From: Neorhizobium sp. NCHU2750
Lineage (GTDB): Bacteria; Pseudomonadota; Alphaproteobacteria; Rhizobiales; Rhizobiaceae
Direction of reading: 5' to 3'
Assembly: GCF_003597675.1 (NCBI RefSeq)
Contig: NZ_CP030828.1
Location: 446,001-510,000, forward strand
Length of the DNA stretch: 64,000 bases
Part shown: positions 25,909 through 35,225 of the stretch, one piece after another
Layout of the letters: each line of letters starts with the position of its first letter
How positions within the stretch are numbered: the stretch's first letter is position 1
The notes under the pieces: generated by a model
Told to the model about the DNA's origin: nothing
What the model saw: only the letters and a program-made list of their open reading frames with translations
Database searches by the model: none
Translations under genes and position numbers: made by a program

Positions 25909-27045
25909 ATGATGGAAGGTTCCGGGCTGATCGGCCAGTTTCTAAGGCAGCAATCCAACCCGCCGCCTGCCCTTGGGCGGACGGCACGACCGATCGGCGA
26001 TGTCTCGACCACCGCAGCGGTGACACTGACGGCAATCCGCCGTGCCGACGGGGGTGGCGAGCTGATCATGGGGCGCGAAGTCGAGGCGCGGCTCAGGTTC
26101 GCCGTCCATAGATATGTCGCGCCCCTTCAGGGCAGCTTTCATCGCATGGAGATCACGCTCGACCCGGCTTCCATGGCGGGCCTGGATGCGCGGGCGGGCG
26201 TAGATCGGCCCCTGATGCTGATCACGGCGGAAATGCCGCTGGAAAATGAGCAGGTTTTCACCGTGCCCTTTCAGCGCGCCGGCGTCGCCCGAATTGAAGC
26301 TGAGCCGGATGGGAATGGAGATTTCGCCCGGTTCAATCCGACGGTCGGGGCGGTATCGCTCGGTGGCGATGAGGGCAGGCATCTCCTCGCAAGCTGTATG
26401 GCTGCTGTCGATCCCTATCGCGAGGAGAGTTCAGGCGCTTGCGCGTCATTTCCTCTACCATTGGTAGAAATGTCGTTCTGGCCAGATACCCAGACCCCAC
26501 CAAAACCGCTCTGGCAACTTCATCGTCAGTCGCGGCCGGCAAGCCGTCAGCGATTTGCTGTTGCTGCCGCAAACCATGACGAATTGATCGGGTGGCACCG
26601 AGAGATTTCCGATGCGCTCCGACCGGATTGCGAGCGCTGGCTCGAACATGGTCGTCCCACCGGTGATGCCTATCTGACTGAGGCGATTGCCGCGAGGCAG
26701 GCGGATATTGCTGCCTGGCAGGCCTTGGCGGGGTCTGATGACGCGCGCGGTCTCGGCGCGGGTGCAACCGTATCTGCACTTGCCCGGCTCTATCTCAGCC
26801 AGGCGATCGCGGCCTGGGCGCGTTTTCGCGCTTTCGACGAGATGATCGGCTTTGGCGTATCGCCGGAGGACAGCCGGTCCCGACGTGAGCTCCTCCTCTT
26901 GCTGGATGGCATTGCCAATGCGGATGGCCAGCAGGCGATGCTGACCGCGATCCGCGACGCGCTGGCTAACGGCCAGACATTGTTTTCACCGCCGCGGGCA
27001 GAGGAACTGCTGCGAAAGGTATCGAGGCGCCTGAATGATCTGTGA
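25909..27045 (+). CDS. hypothetical protein, first gene of the right arm
   Basis: A 378-residue soluble protein I do not recognise. The first 190 residues look beta-rich (VTLTAIRRADGGGELIMGRE; GSFHRMEITLDPASMAGL; VFTVPFQRAGVARIEAE); the rest is helical (ARQADIAAWQALAG; SRRELLLLLDGIANADGQQA). There is no signal peptide or membrane span, so it is cytoplasmic. GGGGA six bases upstream supports the ATG at 25909. It overlaps the protease gene by 11 bp, so the two are translationally coupled. Confidence 0.75.
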   Translation: MMEGSGLIGQFLRQQSNPPPALGRTARPIGDVSTTAAVTLTAIRRADGGGELIMGREVEARLRFAVHRYVAPLQGSFHRMEITLDPASMAGLDARAGVDRPLMLITAEMPLENEQVFTVPFQRAGVARIEAEPDGNGDFARFNPTVGAVSLGGDEGRHLLASCMAAVDPYREESSGACASFPLPLVEMSFWPDTQTPPKPLWQLHRQSRPASRQRFAVAAANHDELIGWHREISDALRPDCERWLEHGRPTGDAYLTEAIAARQADIAAWQALAGSDDARGLGAGATVSALARLYLSQAIAAWARFRAFDEMIGFGVSPEDSRSRRELLLLLDGIANADGQQAMLTAIRDALANGQTLFSPPRAEELLRKVSRRLNDL

Positions 27046-28330
27046 TCACAGCCCCCATGAATGCCTTGTCATGATCATCCCTGCCGGCAAGGAGTTGGGG
27101 CATGGAAGCGGCATTCTGCTGGGGGATCGTCATGTCCTTACGTGTGCCCATGTCGTCGACATGGATTTCTTCAGGTTCGCCTACGATCGCGAGACGACGC
27201 ATGAACAGCAATGCGGTGCGAATATTGCACTGAAGCAGAAGGCCGAAAGCCGAGGCGTGACTGCCACGGTACGGCTCTATGACGGAATGGAGCGTCAGGC
27301 GACCGTCGAGCAAGTCCATGCCGTTCTCGACATGGTACTGCTGCGTCTTGACCTGCCGGTGCCCGTTGCCGTTCACATCAGGATGCCGGAGGCGGATGTC
27401 ATCCTTGATAGCGCGACGGGGCTGACGGGGCTTGGTGTTGGTCGGGCAAACGATGGCTCCTTTCGGATAATTTCAAAGCCGCTTTCTCCGAGCGCCAACG
27501 AAAGCGTCGGGAGCCGGGTATCGTCTTTCTCTGGTGACGCCGATCCCGGCATGAGTGGCGGGCCGATATTCCTTAGGGCTGCCGAGGGCTATCGGCTTGT
27601 CGGCATGCTGACGCTCGGCGGCAAGACTATCGATTTTGCTCGAGGCATTCGGGATTGTGAAATCGCGGCCTTCCTGCGGGATGTTCAGACCTTGTCGAAC
27701 TGGGAAGGGGGCAGTTGCGGCCTTCCTCACGACTTCATCACGCCGGTAGGATCAGCGGATGACACAATACGATGGGTCCGCTGTGCCGGGGCGGACGGTG
27801 ACACGGATCGATCGGAGCGAGAATCCCGGTTGCGTGCGGTTCGCTATATCGCCTCCCAGCCACTGACTCTGGGAAATGTCGATGCATTGCTCGACGTGAG
27901 GCGAACCGCGTTGCTGACGGAGGCCCGTCGATCGTGTCTTGCGGACTTCAGCGCAGATGAGACTGGCAAGGTCTGCGCGCTGCTCTCGACGAGGACAGGC
28001 CTTGCGATCTCGCCGCCCGACCTGGTCGGGTTTGCTGCGGTCACCCGGGAAATGGGCAACCCTCCAGAACTGGAGAGCGAGAACGACGATCGCATCACCA
28101 ATATGCCTTTGGCGACCTGGCAATTACGTCGTGTCGGTAATTTTGCCATGGCGCCGGAAGCAGCCCTGGAGTGGATCGACGACGGCGGGCTGTCTAAGGC
28201 TTTCTTCGATGGTTCGAATTTGAAGCCACGGCGTGAGAGCATCGTTCTAAGAGCAACGTCCCGTCGCAGGCGAGCGTTGTTGCGCCCCGCTCTGTCCGTT
28301 CGATTATGGGATGGAGTGACGATCGGATGA
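27035..28330 (+). CDS. trypsin-like serine protease with C-terminal extension
   Basis: A 431-residue protein without a signal peptide. Residues about 10-220 are a trypsin-like (S1) domain with an intact triad: LTCAHVV (His39), VLDMVLLRLD (Asp99) and GMSGGPIFL (Ser174). The last 200 residues are helical then basic (RRRRALLRPALS) and match nothing I recognise. Cytoplasmic trypsin-like domains with extra modules are known as effectors in bacterial conflict systems, which is suggestive only. It overlaps its neighbours by 11 bp and 4 bp (ATGA), so expression is tightly coupled to both. In contrast to the HtrA-like protein at 5.2 kb it should be active. Confidence 0.82.
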   Translation: MICDHSPHECLVMIIPAGKELGHGSGILLGDRHVLTCAHVVDMDFFRFAYDRETTHEQQCGANIALKQKAESRGVTATVRLYDGMERQATVEQVHAVLDMVLLRLDLPVPVAVHIRMPEADVILDSATGLTGLGVGRANDGSFRIISKPLSPSANESVGSRVSSFSGDADPGMSGGPIFLRAAEGYRLVGMLTLGGKTIDFARGIRDCEIAAFLRDVQTLSNWEGGSCGLPHDFITPVGSADDTIRWVRCAGADGDTDRSERESRLRAVRYIASQPLTLGNVDALLDVRRTALLTEARRSCLADFSADETGKVCALLSTRTGLAISPPDLVGFAAVTREMGNPPELESENDDRITNMPLATWQLRRVGNFAMAPEAALEWIDDGGLSKAFFDGSNLKPRRESIVLRATSRRRRALLRPALSVRLWDGVTIG

Positions 28331-31305
28331 GCGATGATCAGGATCACATCTCTGCGGGAGAACGCAGCATTTCAAATGCTGTCATTGGCCTGTCCGATCC
28401 AGATGAAGGGGGGAAACGGGGGAACGCTGCGGGGCCGGCCAGATCGGCGGAGGGTGCCTTTACGAGGGTTGGTGGGGAAGAAAGGCCGGAAGCAAGGGAA
28501 GGGGAGGACGCAGGCAACAACTTCAAATCCGGGCGTGCTGGACTGTTGCCACCAGACGGAGGAAGGCCTGCCTACGATTTTCAATGGGTCGATGCCGGGC
28601 GGGGATTGGATCTGTTGGAGATTGCCTCATCGCTCGCCGAGCAGGGGCTTACCTTCATGCGCCATCTTCTGCATATCGCGGGCAGCGTGCTCGGCGAGGG
28701 GCTGGATGAAAGACCGCAACCGATCGTGGGCATTGCACTTCGCTCCTTGGATATGGCGCCGCTTCTGGCGCTCACCCAGCTGTTGAGCGGATATGACGAA
28801 GACAAGCTTACCGTGATCAATTATCGGGGCGATCTTGCCGCAGGTAATTCGCCAGGTCTTCTGGCAGAGGCGCTTTTGCGCCACCACGACGCGGGTCATC
28901 CGACGAGCGAAACGATCCTGTTCATATTGCCGGATGCCATGCGGACGCTTGCCTGGGAACGCGCGACGCTCTGCGGTGACGATCCGCTCTCCCATCTGTT
29001 GCGTCGGCTCGCCAAGCGCCTGATCATCGGGTTCGAGGCGGGCGGCGCTCATCCCCTCAGCCGGTTGGTCAACGCTGATACACGCATTATGCCATTGCCT
29101 TGGGCGCTGCCTGCCGTCCTGCTGCATACCGATCGACATGAATTCAGCCCTCGCCGTATCGATGGTCGGCTCTTGCTGACGATGTCAGCGGCAACAGCCT
29201 GGCATGGTTCCGAAGATGACCGGAGAGAACGTGGCCGATTTCAACAGCTGACGACTGGCCTCGAAGATACAGCCGGGGCGATGGAGTTCCAGTCACGCCT
29301 GGAAAGCCTGCTGGCTGATGACAGCTATGACATCGAGGCGATATGGCAGATGCGGGGCAGGTTGGTATCCGAAGCGTTCGGTCTGCTGCCCCTGGCGCAG
29401 AATGAGACCACAGAATTTTTCCCTTGCGGTCCCGCCGTGCTGCGCCAGGCCATTCTGTTTACCGTTGCCTTCTGCAAGGCATTGCCCGGTCATCACTTCA
29501 TGAAGATCGTGCGTGCAAGCGTCGATATGCAGACGCAGCTCAAGCCTTCCGAAATACTGCCGCAAGACAGGGCCGACTTGCCGGAGCTGCCCGCCACCGA
29601 GGATGCAAAGGTCAAGCCGGCCCCGGCAATGCCGATATTGGCAGATTGTTTCGAGCGCTATTTCGACCGCCTGTGCCGCGAGTATGATATCGTCGTGAAT
29701 GACGGATACTTACGGCTCTCCGGAAAATGGGCCGATTTCCCGTTGGCGAGCTTTATCGGGCAAAATGCACCAATCCAGGCCGCAAGCCTTGCTCACCGAC
29801 TGATGGCCAATATGCATGTGCTCGATCTGCAGAGCCTCGTGGAACATGCGGCACTTATCGACATATTGGCGCTGGCAAAGATCCATCTGCCCGCGAGCTT
29901 CGACGACGAATTGCTGGTCAAATGGCTGACGGAGCACACGTTCCGGCCGCTTCTTCCGAAGCTTCAGCAGGCTGCCAATATCGATGTCCTGGCGCAGGAT
30001 ATCAGGATGAGCAACGCCGACAGTGCCGGCGTGATTGCCAACATCATGCAGGCAGACAATTCCGAGAGAATGGCCCGCTATGCGCGCGACGCCGGCTGGC
30101 AGATGGCCAAGACGATAACCCTGTTCTCCAATGCCTGCCGCCAGATCGCCGATACAAACCACATCCGGCGCAATTCGGGGGATGAAGAGGCGAAGCTGCT
30201 AGCGGCTATAATCGGGTACGAGGACTGGGTTGGGAATTTCGTGGCGGGGCTCTCCCTCGGGATGCTGCTGATGGATATGCAGCCGCCCGGCAAGGTCGAT
30301 CGACGTGAGCTTTATGCTCTCGTCCGTAGATTTGTTCGTCGCGACGACCCTGCCTTGCGTGCGATCAGATCCATCATCTCGCAATATCTGGACACGCGTG
30401 CAAACGTCCTCGGCGGCGCCTTCGGACCGCTGGATCAGGCCCATCGGGTGCTTCGGGTGCTGGCCGGAGGAGATGGTGACCTGCCGGAATTCTGGGGCGC
30501 CATGTCCGTCACCATCACCGAGCTTCTACTGAATTTCGATATTCGCTGGCCTCCGTCGGATGGGGAGTTACTGGCTTACGAAGAGATGCGGCGCGGGCGG
30601 CGTTACACTGCGCCCGTCCTCATCTGCGGCGATCGTCGGACACGGGATGGCCATGAAGGATTGAATGTCGAAGGGAGCTATGTCCTGGAGAGGCTTGCCA
30701 CGCGCTTTTTTGCATGCTCGCCCGCGCTCTGGCTCGACAGAAGCCTGAACCGGCAGGCGATCGAGGATGCCGGGCATCGGCTGCGCGATTGCATCTACGT
30801 TCTGCTCGATGGCGTTCCACAAGGGGCAAAAACCTGGCGGCTGACCGACAAATCCGAACATGAAGCGCGGGTGCTGCGCGCCCTGTGCATCAATAGTGGT
30901 GCGCGGCCACTCGCGGGTTGTGAGGAATTGTCCGTCTCTCTGGCGGACATTCACGATTTTTCCGAGCTCTTGCCATCGGAGGAGGCGATGGTTCGGCTCT
31001 ATGGGCTGTTCTGGTCTGCGGTTCTTCTTCATTGGCGTTTTCAGTTGTTCGACGTGAGCCCGCTGGCCGCCGGTTCTGAGGATGCGGAATGTCTGGCGGG
31101 CGCGTTGGCGCAGTTGACCCGTGGCGTTCCGCGGGGGGCTCTTGCCGGCCTGATCGATGGGCTGGGCATTTTGCAGACCGTCACTCGCGATGCCTTGGAA
31201 CATCACGCGCTGGCCTTGGGAGATCAGAGTGCCGCACGGTTTTACGCCGCCAAGGCCGACGCCATCGGCAAGTTGAAGCGACATCTCGGAAGACAGGGGG
31301 CTTGA
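28327..31305 (+). CDS. large hypothetical protein (992 aa) of the motor-like locus
   Basis: A 992-residue cytoplasmic protein with no family I recognise. The first 75 residues are polar and low in complexity (rich in Gly, Glu and Arg), probably disordered. The rest is mainly helical with repeated leucine-rich segments (ALTQLLSGYDEDKLTVINYR; LSHLLRRLAKRLIIGFEAGG; SFIGQNAPIQAASLAHRLMA). No nucleotide-binding, nuclease or membrane motif is visible. The ATG at 28327 overlaps the protease stop codon in an ATGA junction, which sets the start. Its size and central position suggest a scaffold or sensor; this is speculation. Confidence 0.75.
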   Translation: MSDDQDHISAGERSISNAVIGLSDPDEGGKRGNAAGPARSAEGAFTRVGGEERPEAREGEDAGNNFKSGRAGLLPPDGGRPAYDFQWVDAGRGLDLLEIASSLAEQGLTFMRHLLHIAGSVLGEGLDERPQPIVGIALRSLDMAPLLALTQLLSGYDEDKLTVINYRGDLAAGNSPGLLAEALLRHHDAGHPTSETILFILPDAMRTLAWERATLCGDDPLSHLLRRLAKRLIIGFEAGGAHPLSRLVNADTRIMPLPWALPAVLLHTDRHEFSPRRIDGRLLLTMSAATAWHGSEDDRRERGRFQQLTTGLEDTAGAMEFQSRLESLLADDSYDIEAIWQMRGRLVSEAFGLLPLAQNETTEFFPCGPAVLRQAILFTVAFCKALPGHHFMKIVRASVDMQTQLKPSEILPQDRADLPELPATEDAKVKPAPAMPILADCFERYFDRLCREYDIVVNDGYLRLSGKWADFPLASFIGQNAPIQAASLAHRLMANMHVLDLQSLVEHAALIDILALAKIHLPASFDDELLVKWLTEHTFRPLLPKLQQAANIDVLAQDIRMSNADSAGVIANIMQADNSERMARYARDAGWQMAKTITLFSNACRQIADTNHIRRNSGDEEAKLLAAIIGYEDWVGNFVAGLSLGMLLMDMQPPGKVDRRELYALVRRFVRRDDPALRAIRSIISQYLDTRANVLGGAFGPLDQAHRVLRVLAGGDGDLPEFWGAMSVTITELLLNFDIRWPPSDGELLAYEEMRRGRRYTAPVLICGDRRTRDGHEGLNVEGSYVLERLATRFFACSPALWLDRSLNRQAIEDAGHRLRDCIYVLLDGVPQGAKTWRLTDKSEHEARVLRALCINSGARPLAGCEELSVSLADIHDFSELLPSEEAMVRLYGLFWSAVLLHWRFQLFDVSPLAAGSEDAECLAGALAQLTRGVPRGALAGLIDGLGILQTVTRDALEHHALALGDQSAARFYAAKADAIGKLKRHLGRQGA

Positions 31306-31330
31306 GCCAATGGGCATGAGGGAGAGTGAC

Positions 31331-33784
31331 ATGAAGGAATACGGTTCGCTTGCGCCCTGCACCTATCGACAGGCGATCGTTCGGCTCGAGCTGGATGAAG
31401 AGGCGCCGGATGGCTTCGATGTCGTCACGCTGAATGCCCGCGGAGAAACGCTCAGAGGTCCGAGGGCGCTGCTGCCGGGCAAACGATACCGCATCGCAGT
31501 CAGCCGCGATTTCTACCGCTCGATATCGGATGCGACCAGGAAGCTGCGGGAACAATTGGAACCTATCCTGTTTACGACCCGGGAAACGGTGAACTTCAAT
31601 CTGGATCTGCGCGTGCGCACTGAGGGCCGTCATTCAGCCGAAATCGCCAGGCGCCATTTTCACGAGAGCAAGGGCCCCGAACAGCTTTTCTATGCTTTCT
31701 TCGGCAACGAATTTCGCGCGCTTCTCGAACAGTCCGCACGACAGCAGACCGGCGATATCGACAGGCGGATCGATGAAAACAAGGAGAAGTGGGAGCCGCT
31801 TCTCGCGGAGAAACTGGAAGCGCGCTTCGGCCTCGGCTTCGAGATCAATTTCCTGATCGACAAGACCGTCGAGCAGGACAAGCAGATTGCGACCGAGGGA
31901 GCTGCACCTCTTCATGTCGCCTTTGTCGATCGCATTGACAAGGACATGCCCCTGCGCGTCGATCTTCGTATTCGTCGTCATCCCGTCAGCAAGAGTAATC
32001 TGGCCTTGCCGCGCGGAGAAACGAAGTTGCGCAACGTCTTGCTCGAGGTGATCCGGAAAGCCTGCGCCGAAGAGTTGACGCTTTTTGACTACTGGTATCG
32101 ACCGGCGCAGATGCGGCAGGCGATCGCGACGAGACTTGCCGCCTATCTCGACGAATATTCCTATGGCGTGGCCAATCTCGTCGTCGTCCGGGACGAAGCC
32201 AGCAGGAATCCGCCGCCGCAGAGCGTGAAGCTCGAAGCGAGCGTGCGCTGGCAGGACACGCGGGGATATGAACTGGAGTTCAGGGCCGACGCCGTCGCCA
32301 GGATCGCCGAGGACGGAGCCGGCCTTTACGATCGTTCCGAACAGCCCGAGCGTGCCGCCTGGTTCAGGGCAACGATTGCCGATTGCCTCAGCCAGGTTCT
32401 GGCAGGGGTCGCCATCAATGACCTCGGCGAGACGCAGATTGCAGCCTATAATGACGAAGTCAGGCAGCGTATTTCGGATCGTGCCGATGGCATAGGCCTC
32501 AAGCTCGACGTCTTCTTCGCATCGGTCTTCCTGCCGCTGCACGGCTGGCTGAAGACCCGGCGGGTAACCGTGCCGGAGCAGGATTACCGCACGGCGCATC
32601 CAAGAATTCCCGGTACATTCGCGATGGATATGGAGCTCAGGTTCGAAACCCGGGCCGCCTTGGAGCCGTTCTTCATCGAATATGCAAGGCAAAACGGCGG
32701 CCAGAACAGCCGGGTGCCCGACGATGACTTCATCCGTGAAAAACTGGCTGCTGCGGCACGCGAAGCGGCCGAGCTGGTGATGCAGTCGACGCCCGCCGAG
32801 ATCTATTTCAGCAATTTTATCGGTGCTGCCCGATGGAATGCCTCCATGTCCGAATCGCCCGATCCCGGATTTGGTGGCGTCGACAACAATCTGATCTCTG
32901 CCAAGCTGGTCTCCATTCTGGAGAACCGCTATCCCGGCGTCACGCTGGTGGCGCTGCATTTTCATCGGATCGATCGTTGTGTGGAGGACCTGCGGCGGCT
33001 GGTGGCGGCAGTGCGGACGGTGCAGTTCGAATGCGTGATCAAGGATCGCCTTTTCGGCGATGGTGGGCGCGACCGCAATATCAAGGGCTATGTGATCATC
33101 GAAGGAGGCTCGGCAGAACGCATCGTCATGATGCTGAACAATGATCTCCACCTCATCGCACCCGACAGGTTCAAGGCGGACCTCATCCAACGCCTTCGGG
33201 TCGCGGTGGAAAACCGCCTGAGCCACGCCACCAAGTCGGAGCTCGAGTCGCTGATGAATTCGATGACTGCAGAAGGGGGCGCTTTCATTAACCCGGTCTC
33301 ACGGCTCCTGAAAGAGCACCTAAGGGCTGTGCTTGAGACCGGCTTCGGCCTGATCGTTGGAGATATCGAGTTTACTGCTGAACTTTCCGCGGGTGAGGAG
33401 AACCTGCGGGAATTTTCCAATAGCGCGATGCGCGTGTCACTTGGCACATTGAAGGACGAGTATCTTTCGCTGGAACGACAGTTCAATAATCTCCTGGAAC
33501 AGCGGCAGGCGATCATCGGGACCTCTGTGGAGGACAACAAGAGGCGGAGCGACCTGACCGGCGAGATCGAAAAGACGCGGGCCGCGATACAGTCGCTCCG
33601 GGAACGGGCCTCGGGTGGAAAGCTTCGGGATCCGGCTGACGTCGTCATCGAGGCAAGCCATTACTATCTTGCGCAGGCGGTACCGTTGGCCTTGCCGTCT
33701 TCCGTCGTCGGGCCTGACGGCCATCGCAGCTTGCCGGATGACAAGGGCGGATCGGGCGGCGAGCCGACGGACGAGGGGTTCTGA
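31331..33784 (+). CDS. protein with about five tandem SPFH/band-7-like repeats
   Basis: An 817-residue soluble protein. Reading along it, a unit recurs about five times (roughly 87-177, 194-287, 298-403, 428-548, 563-685). Each unit starts with a strand such as VNFNLDLRVRT, PLRVDLRIRRH, FAMDMELRFET or VQFECVIKDR. It continues through helices and closes with a helix-plus-strand such as KLEARFGLGFEINFLID or HLRAVLETGFGLIVGDIEFT. This resembles the SPFH/band-7 fold, normally present once per chain. A coiled coil (about 695-760) and a Gly/Asp-rich tail follow. The ATG at 31331 has GAGGGAGAG just upstream; earlier ATGs at 31310 and 31316 lack this. Last gene of the right arm. Confidence 0.72.
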   Translation: MKEYGSLAPCTYRQAIVRLELDEEAPDGFDVVTLNARGETLRGPRALLPGKRYRIAVSRDFYRSISDATRKLREQLEPILFTTRETVNFNLDLRVRTEGRHSAEIARRHFHESKGPEQLFYAFFGNEFRALLEQSARQQTGDIDRRIDENKEKWEPLLAEKLEARFGLGFEINFLIDKTVEQDKQIATEGAAPLHVAFVDRIDKDMPLRVDLRIRRHPVSKSNLALPRGETKLRNVLLEVIRKACAEELTLFDYWYRPAQMRQAIATRLAAYLDEYSYGVANLVVVRDEASRNPPPQSVKLEASVRWQDTRGYELEFRADAVARIAEDGAGLYDRSEQPERAAWFRATIADCLSQVLAGVAINDLGETQIAAYNDEVRQRISDRADGIGLKLDVFFASVFLPLHGWLKTRRVTVPEQDYRTAHPRIPGTFAMDMELRFETRAALEPFFIEYARQNGGQNSRVPDDDFIREKLAAAAREAAELVMQSTPAEIYFSNFIGAARWNASMSESPDPGFGGVDNNLISAKLVSILENRYPGVTLVALHFHRIDRCVEDLRRLVAAVRTVQFECVIKDRLFGDGGRDRNIKGYVIIEGGSAERIVMMLNNDLHLIAPDRFKADLIQRLRVAVENRLSHATKSELESLMNSMTAEGGAFINPVSRLLKEHLRAVLETGFGLIVGDIEFTAELSAGEENLREFSNSAMRVSLGTLKDEYLSLERQFNNLLEQRQAIIGTSVEDNKRRSDLTGEIEKTRAAIQSLRERASGGKLRDPADVVIEASHYYLAQAVPLALPSSVVGPDGHRSLPDDKGGSGGEPTDEGF

Positions 33785-33812
33785 GCTGCCCGGCACCCGA
33801 TGATGGAGGCTT

Positions 33813-35039
33813 TCAGATTTTGGCGGCGAGACGGCAGAGCATCCGCGCAACTTCGAACGACTTCTCGAAGGCGGGGAGCGGCAGGAATTCGAAGCGCGAG
33901 TGGAAATTATAGGCGCCGGTGAAGAAATTCGGTGTGGGTAGGCCACGTGACGAAAGCGCTGCGCCATCCGTTCCGCCGCGCATGGGCAGCGGCTTGGGTG
34001 TTATGCCGAGTGCTTCCATCGCCGAGAAAATCATGTCCACGGGCCTTGTTTCCCCACCGAGATGATCGCTGATATTGTGATACTGATCGCTGATCCTGCA
34101 GGCCACATGGCCGCTCGGATAACGATTCCCTATCGCGGCCGCAGCCTTGTTGATCCTGTCCTTGCGCTTCTCAAATCCGGCCTTGTCGAAGTCGCGGATC
34201 ATCACCGACAGGCGCGCCTCCGTGTCGTTGGCGCTTAGGTCCTTGAACCAGAAATATCCTTCTCGCCCCTCGGTTTGCTCCGGTGTCTCGGCCCGATCGA
34301 ACTCGGCAACGAAATCCATGGCCATGAGCAGTGGATTGACGAGCACGCCCTTGGCGGACATGGGATGCGCGCTGACGCCGGTAAAGGTGATCTCGCCGCT
34401 TGCGGCGTTGAAATTCTCGAACACGATCTCGCCAAGCTCGCAACAGTCGATCGTATAGGCGAAATCGCAGGGAAAACGGTCGAGATCGAGAGCTTTTGAT
34501 CCGCGCAACCCGATTTCCTCGTCCGGGACGAAAGCGATGCATATATCGCCATACTGGCCCGAGCTTCCAAGGCGGTTGAGCAGGGTCATAATAACCGCGA
34601 TCGCCGCCTTGTTGTCGGCGCCGAGCACGCTGGTGCCGTCGCTGAAGATGATATCCTGGCCTTCCCATCCGCGGATTTCCGGGTGTTCCGCAACCCGAAG
34701 CCAGATGTCGCTTTCCGTATTGAGGCAGAGATCCTCCCCGTTGAAACGAAGGATCTGGGGCTTGATGTTGGGCGATAGGCCGACATTCACCGTGTCGAGA
34801 TGAGCGATGAAGCCGATCTTTGGCGCCTTCGGCAGGGAGCCGCGTCTTATGGCCGTTACTGTCGCATGCCCGTCGATCGTCACCGCGTCGAGACCCATGC
34901 CCCGCAACTCGTCACGGAGAAGCGCGGCGAGCCTTGCCTGACCGAGGGTGGAAGGGAGAGTGGTGGACTTCGCATCGCTCTGGCTTTCGACCGCAAGATA
35001 ACGGAAGAACCGTTCGATCAGTTCATTGCGAAGTTCCAT
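33813..35039 (-). CDS. pepT: peptidase T (tripeptide aminopeptidase)
   Basis: A 408-residue M20B metallopeptidase, the same length as E. coli PepT. It releases the N-terminal residue of tripeptides in the cytoplasm. Visible motifs are IAHLDTVNVG (zinc His and Asp), GADNKAAIAVIMTLL (bridging Asp), FVPDEEIGLRG (Glu-Glu), TIDCCELGEI and the C-terminal MRGGTDGAALS. I chose the ATG at 35039 (MELRNELIERFFRYLA); the open extension to 35135 is out of line with the family. It is convergent with the SPFH-repeat gene, 28 bp away, and divergent from a LysR gene. Confidence 0.92.
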   Translation of the reverse strand: MELRNELIERFFRYLAVESQSDAKSTTLPSTLGQARLAALLRDELRGMGLDAVTIDGHATVTAIRRGSLPKAPKIGFIAHLDTVNVGLSPNIKPQILRFNGEDLCLNTESDIWLRVAEHPEIRGWEGQDIIFSDGTSVLGADNKAAIAVIMTLLNRLGSSGQYGDICIAFVPDEEIGLRGSKALDLDRFPCDFAYTIDCCELGEIVFENFNAASGEITFTGVSAHPMSAKGVLVNPLLMAMDFVAEFDRAETPEQTEGREGYFWFKDLSANDTEARLSVMIRDFDKAGFEKRKDRINKAAAAIGNRYPSGHVACRISDQYHNISDHLGGETRPVDMIFSAMEALGITPKPLPMRGGTDGAALSSRGLPTPNFFTGAYNFHSRFEFLPLPAFEKSFEVARMLCRLAAKI

Positions 35040-35225
35040 GGCATGTCCTGTCTGTGGGGAGATGAATGAGAGATACGACTGCCACCAGCATAATTGGCTT
35101 GTGTTCCTTGCGCCATCGGTGGCTGTCCTGATCATGCCAATGGCTCACGCGGCTACGTATTACCTTTATCAATTCATTCGAATATTTTGAGTTTTCACGA
35201 TCATTTATCCGTGTACACCTTGCTG

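Noticed and set aside
31634..33226. 530-codon open frame on the minus strand
   Set aside because: It lies wholly opposite the SPFH-repeat gene, has no ribosome site or recognisable domain, and its composition is that of a GC-rich antisense shadow.
19838..33784. Calling the motor-like locus a Zorya system
   Set aside because: Only the channel and MotB-like pair recall ZorA and ZorB. ZorC and the ZorD helicase or ZorE nuclease are absent, and the lipoproteins, APH-CYTH, protease and SPFH-repeat proteins are not part of Zorya.
19838..33784. Type VI secretion or phage-tail cluster
   Set aside because: No sheath, tube, baseplate, spike or ClpV-like ATPase is encoded, so large unknown proteins alone do not support it.
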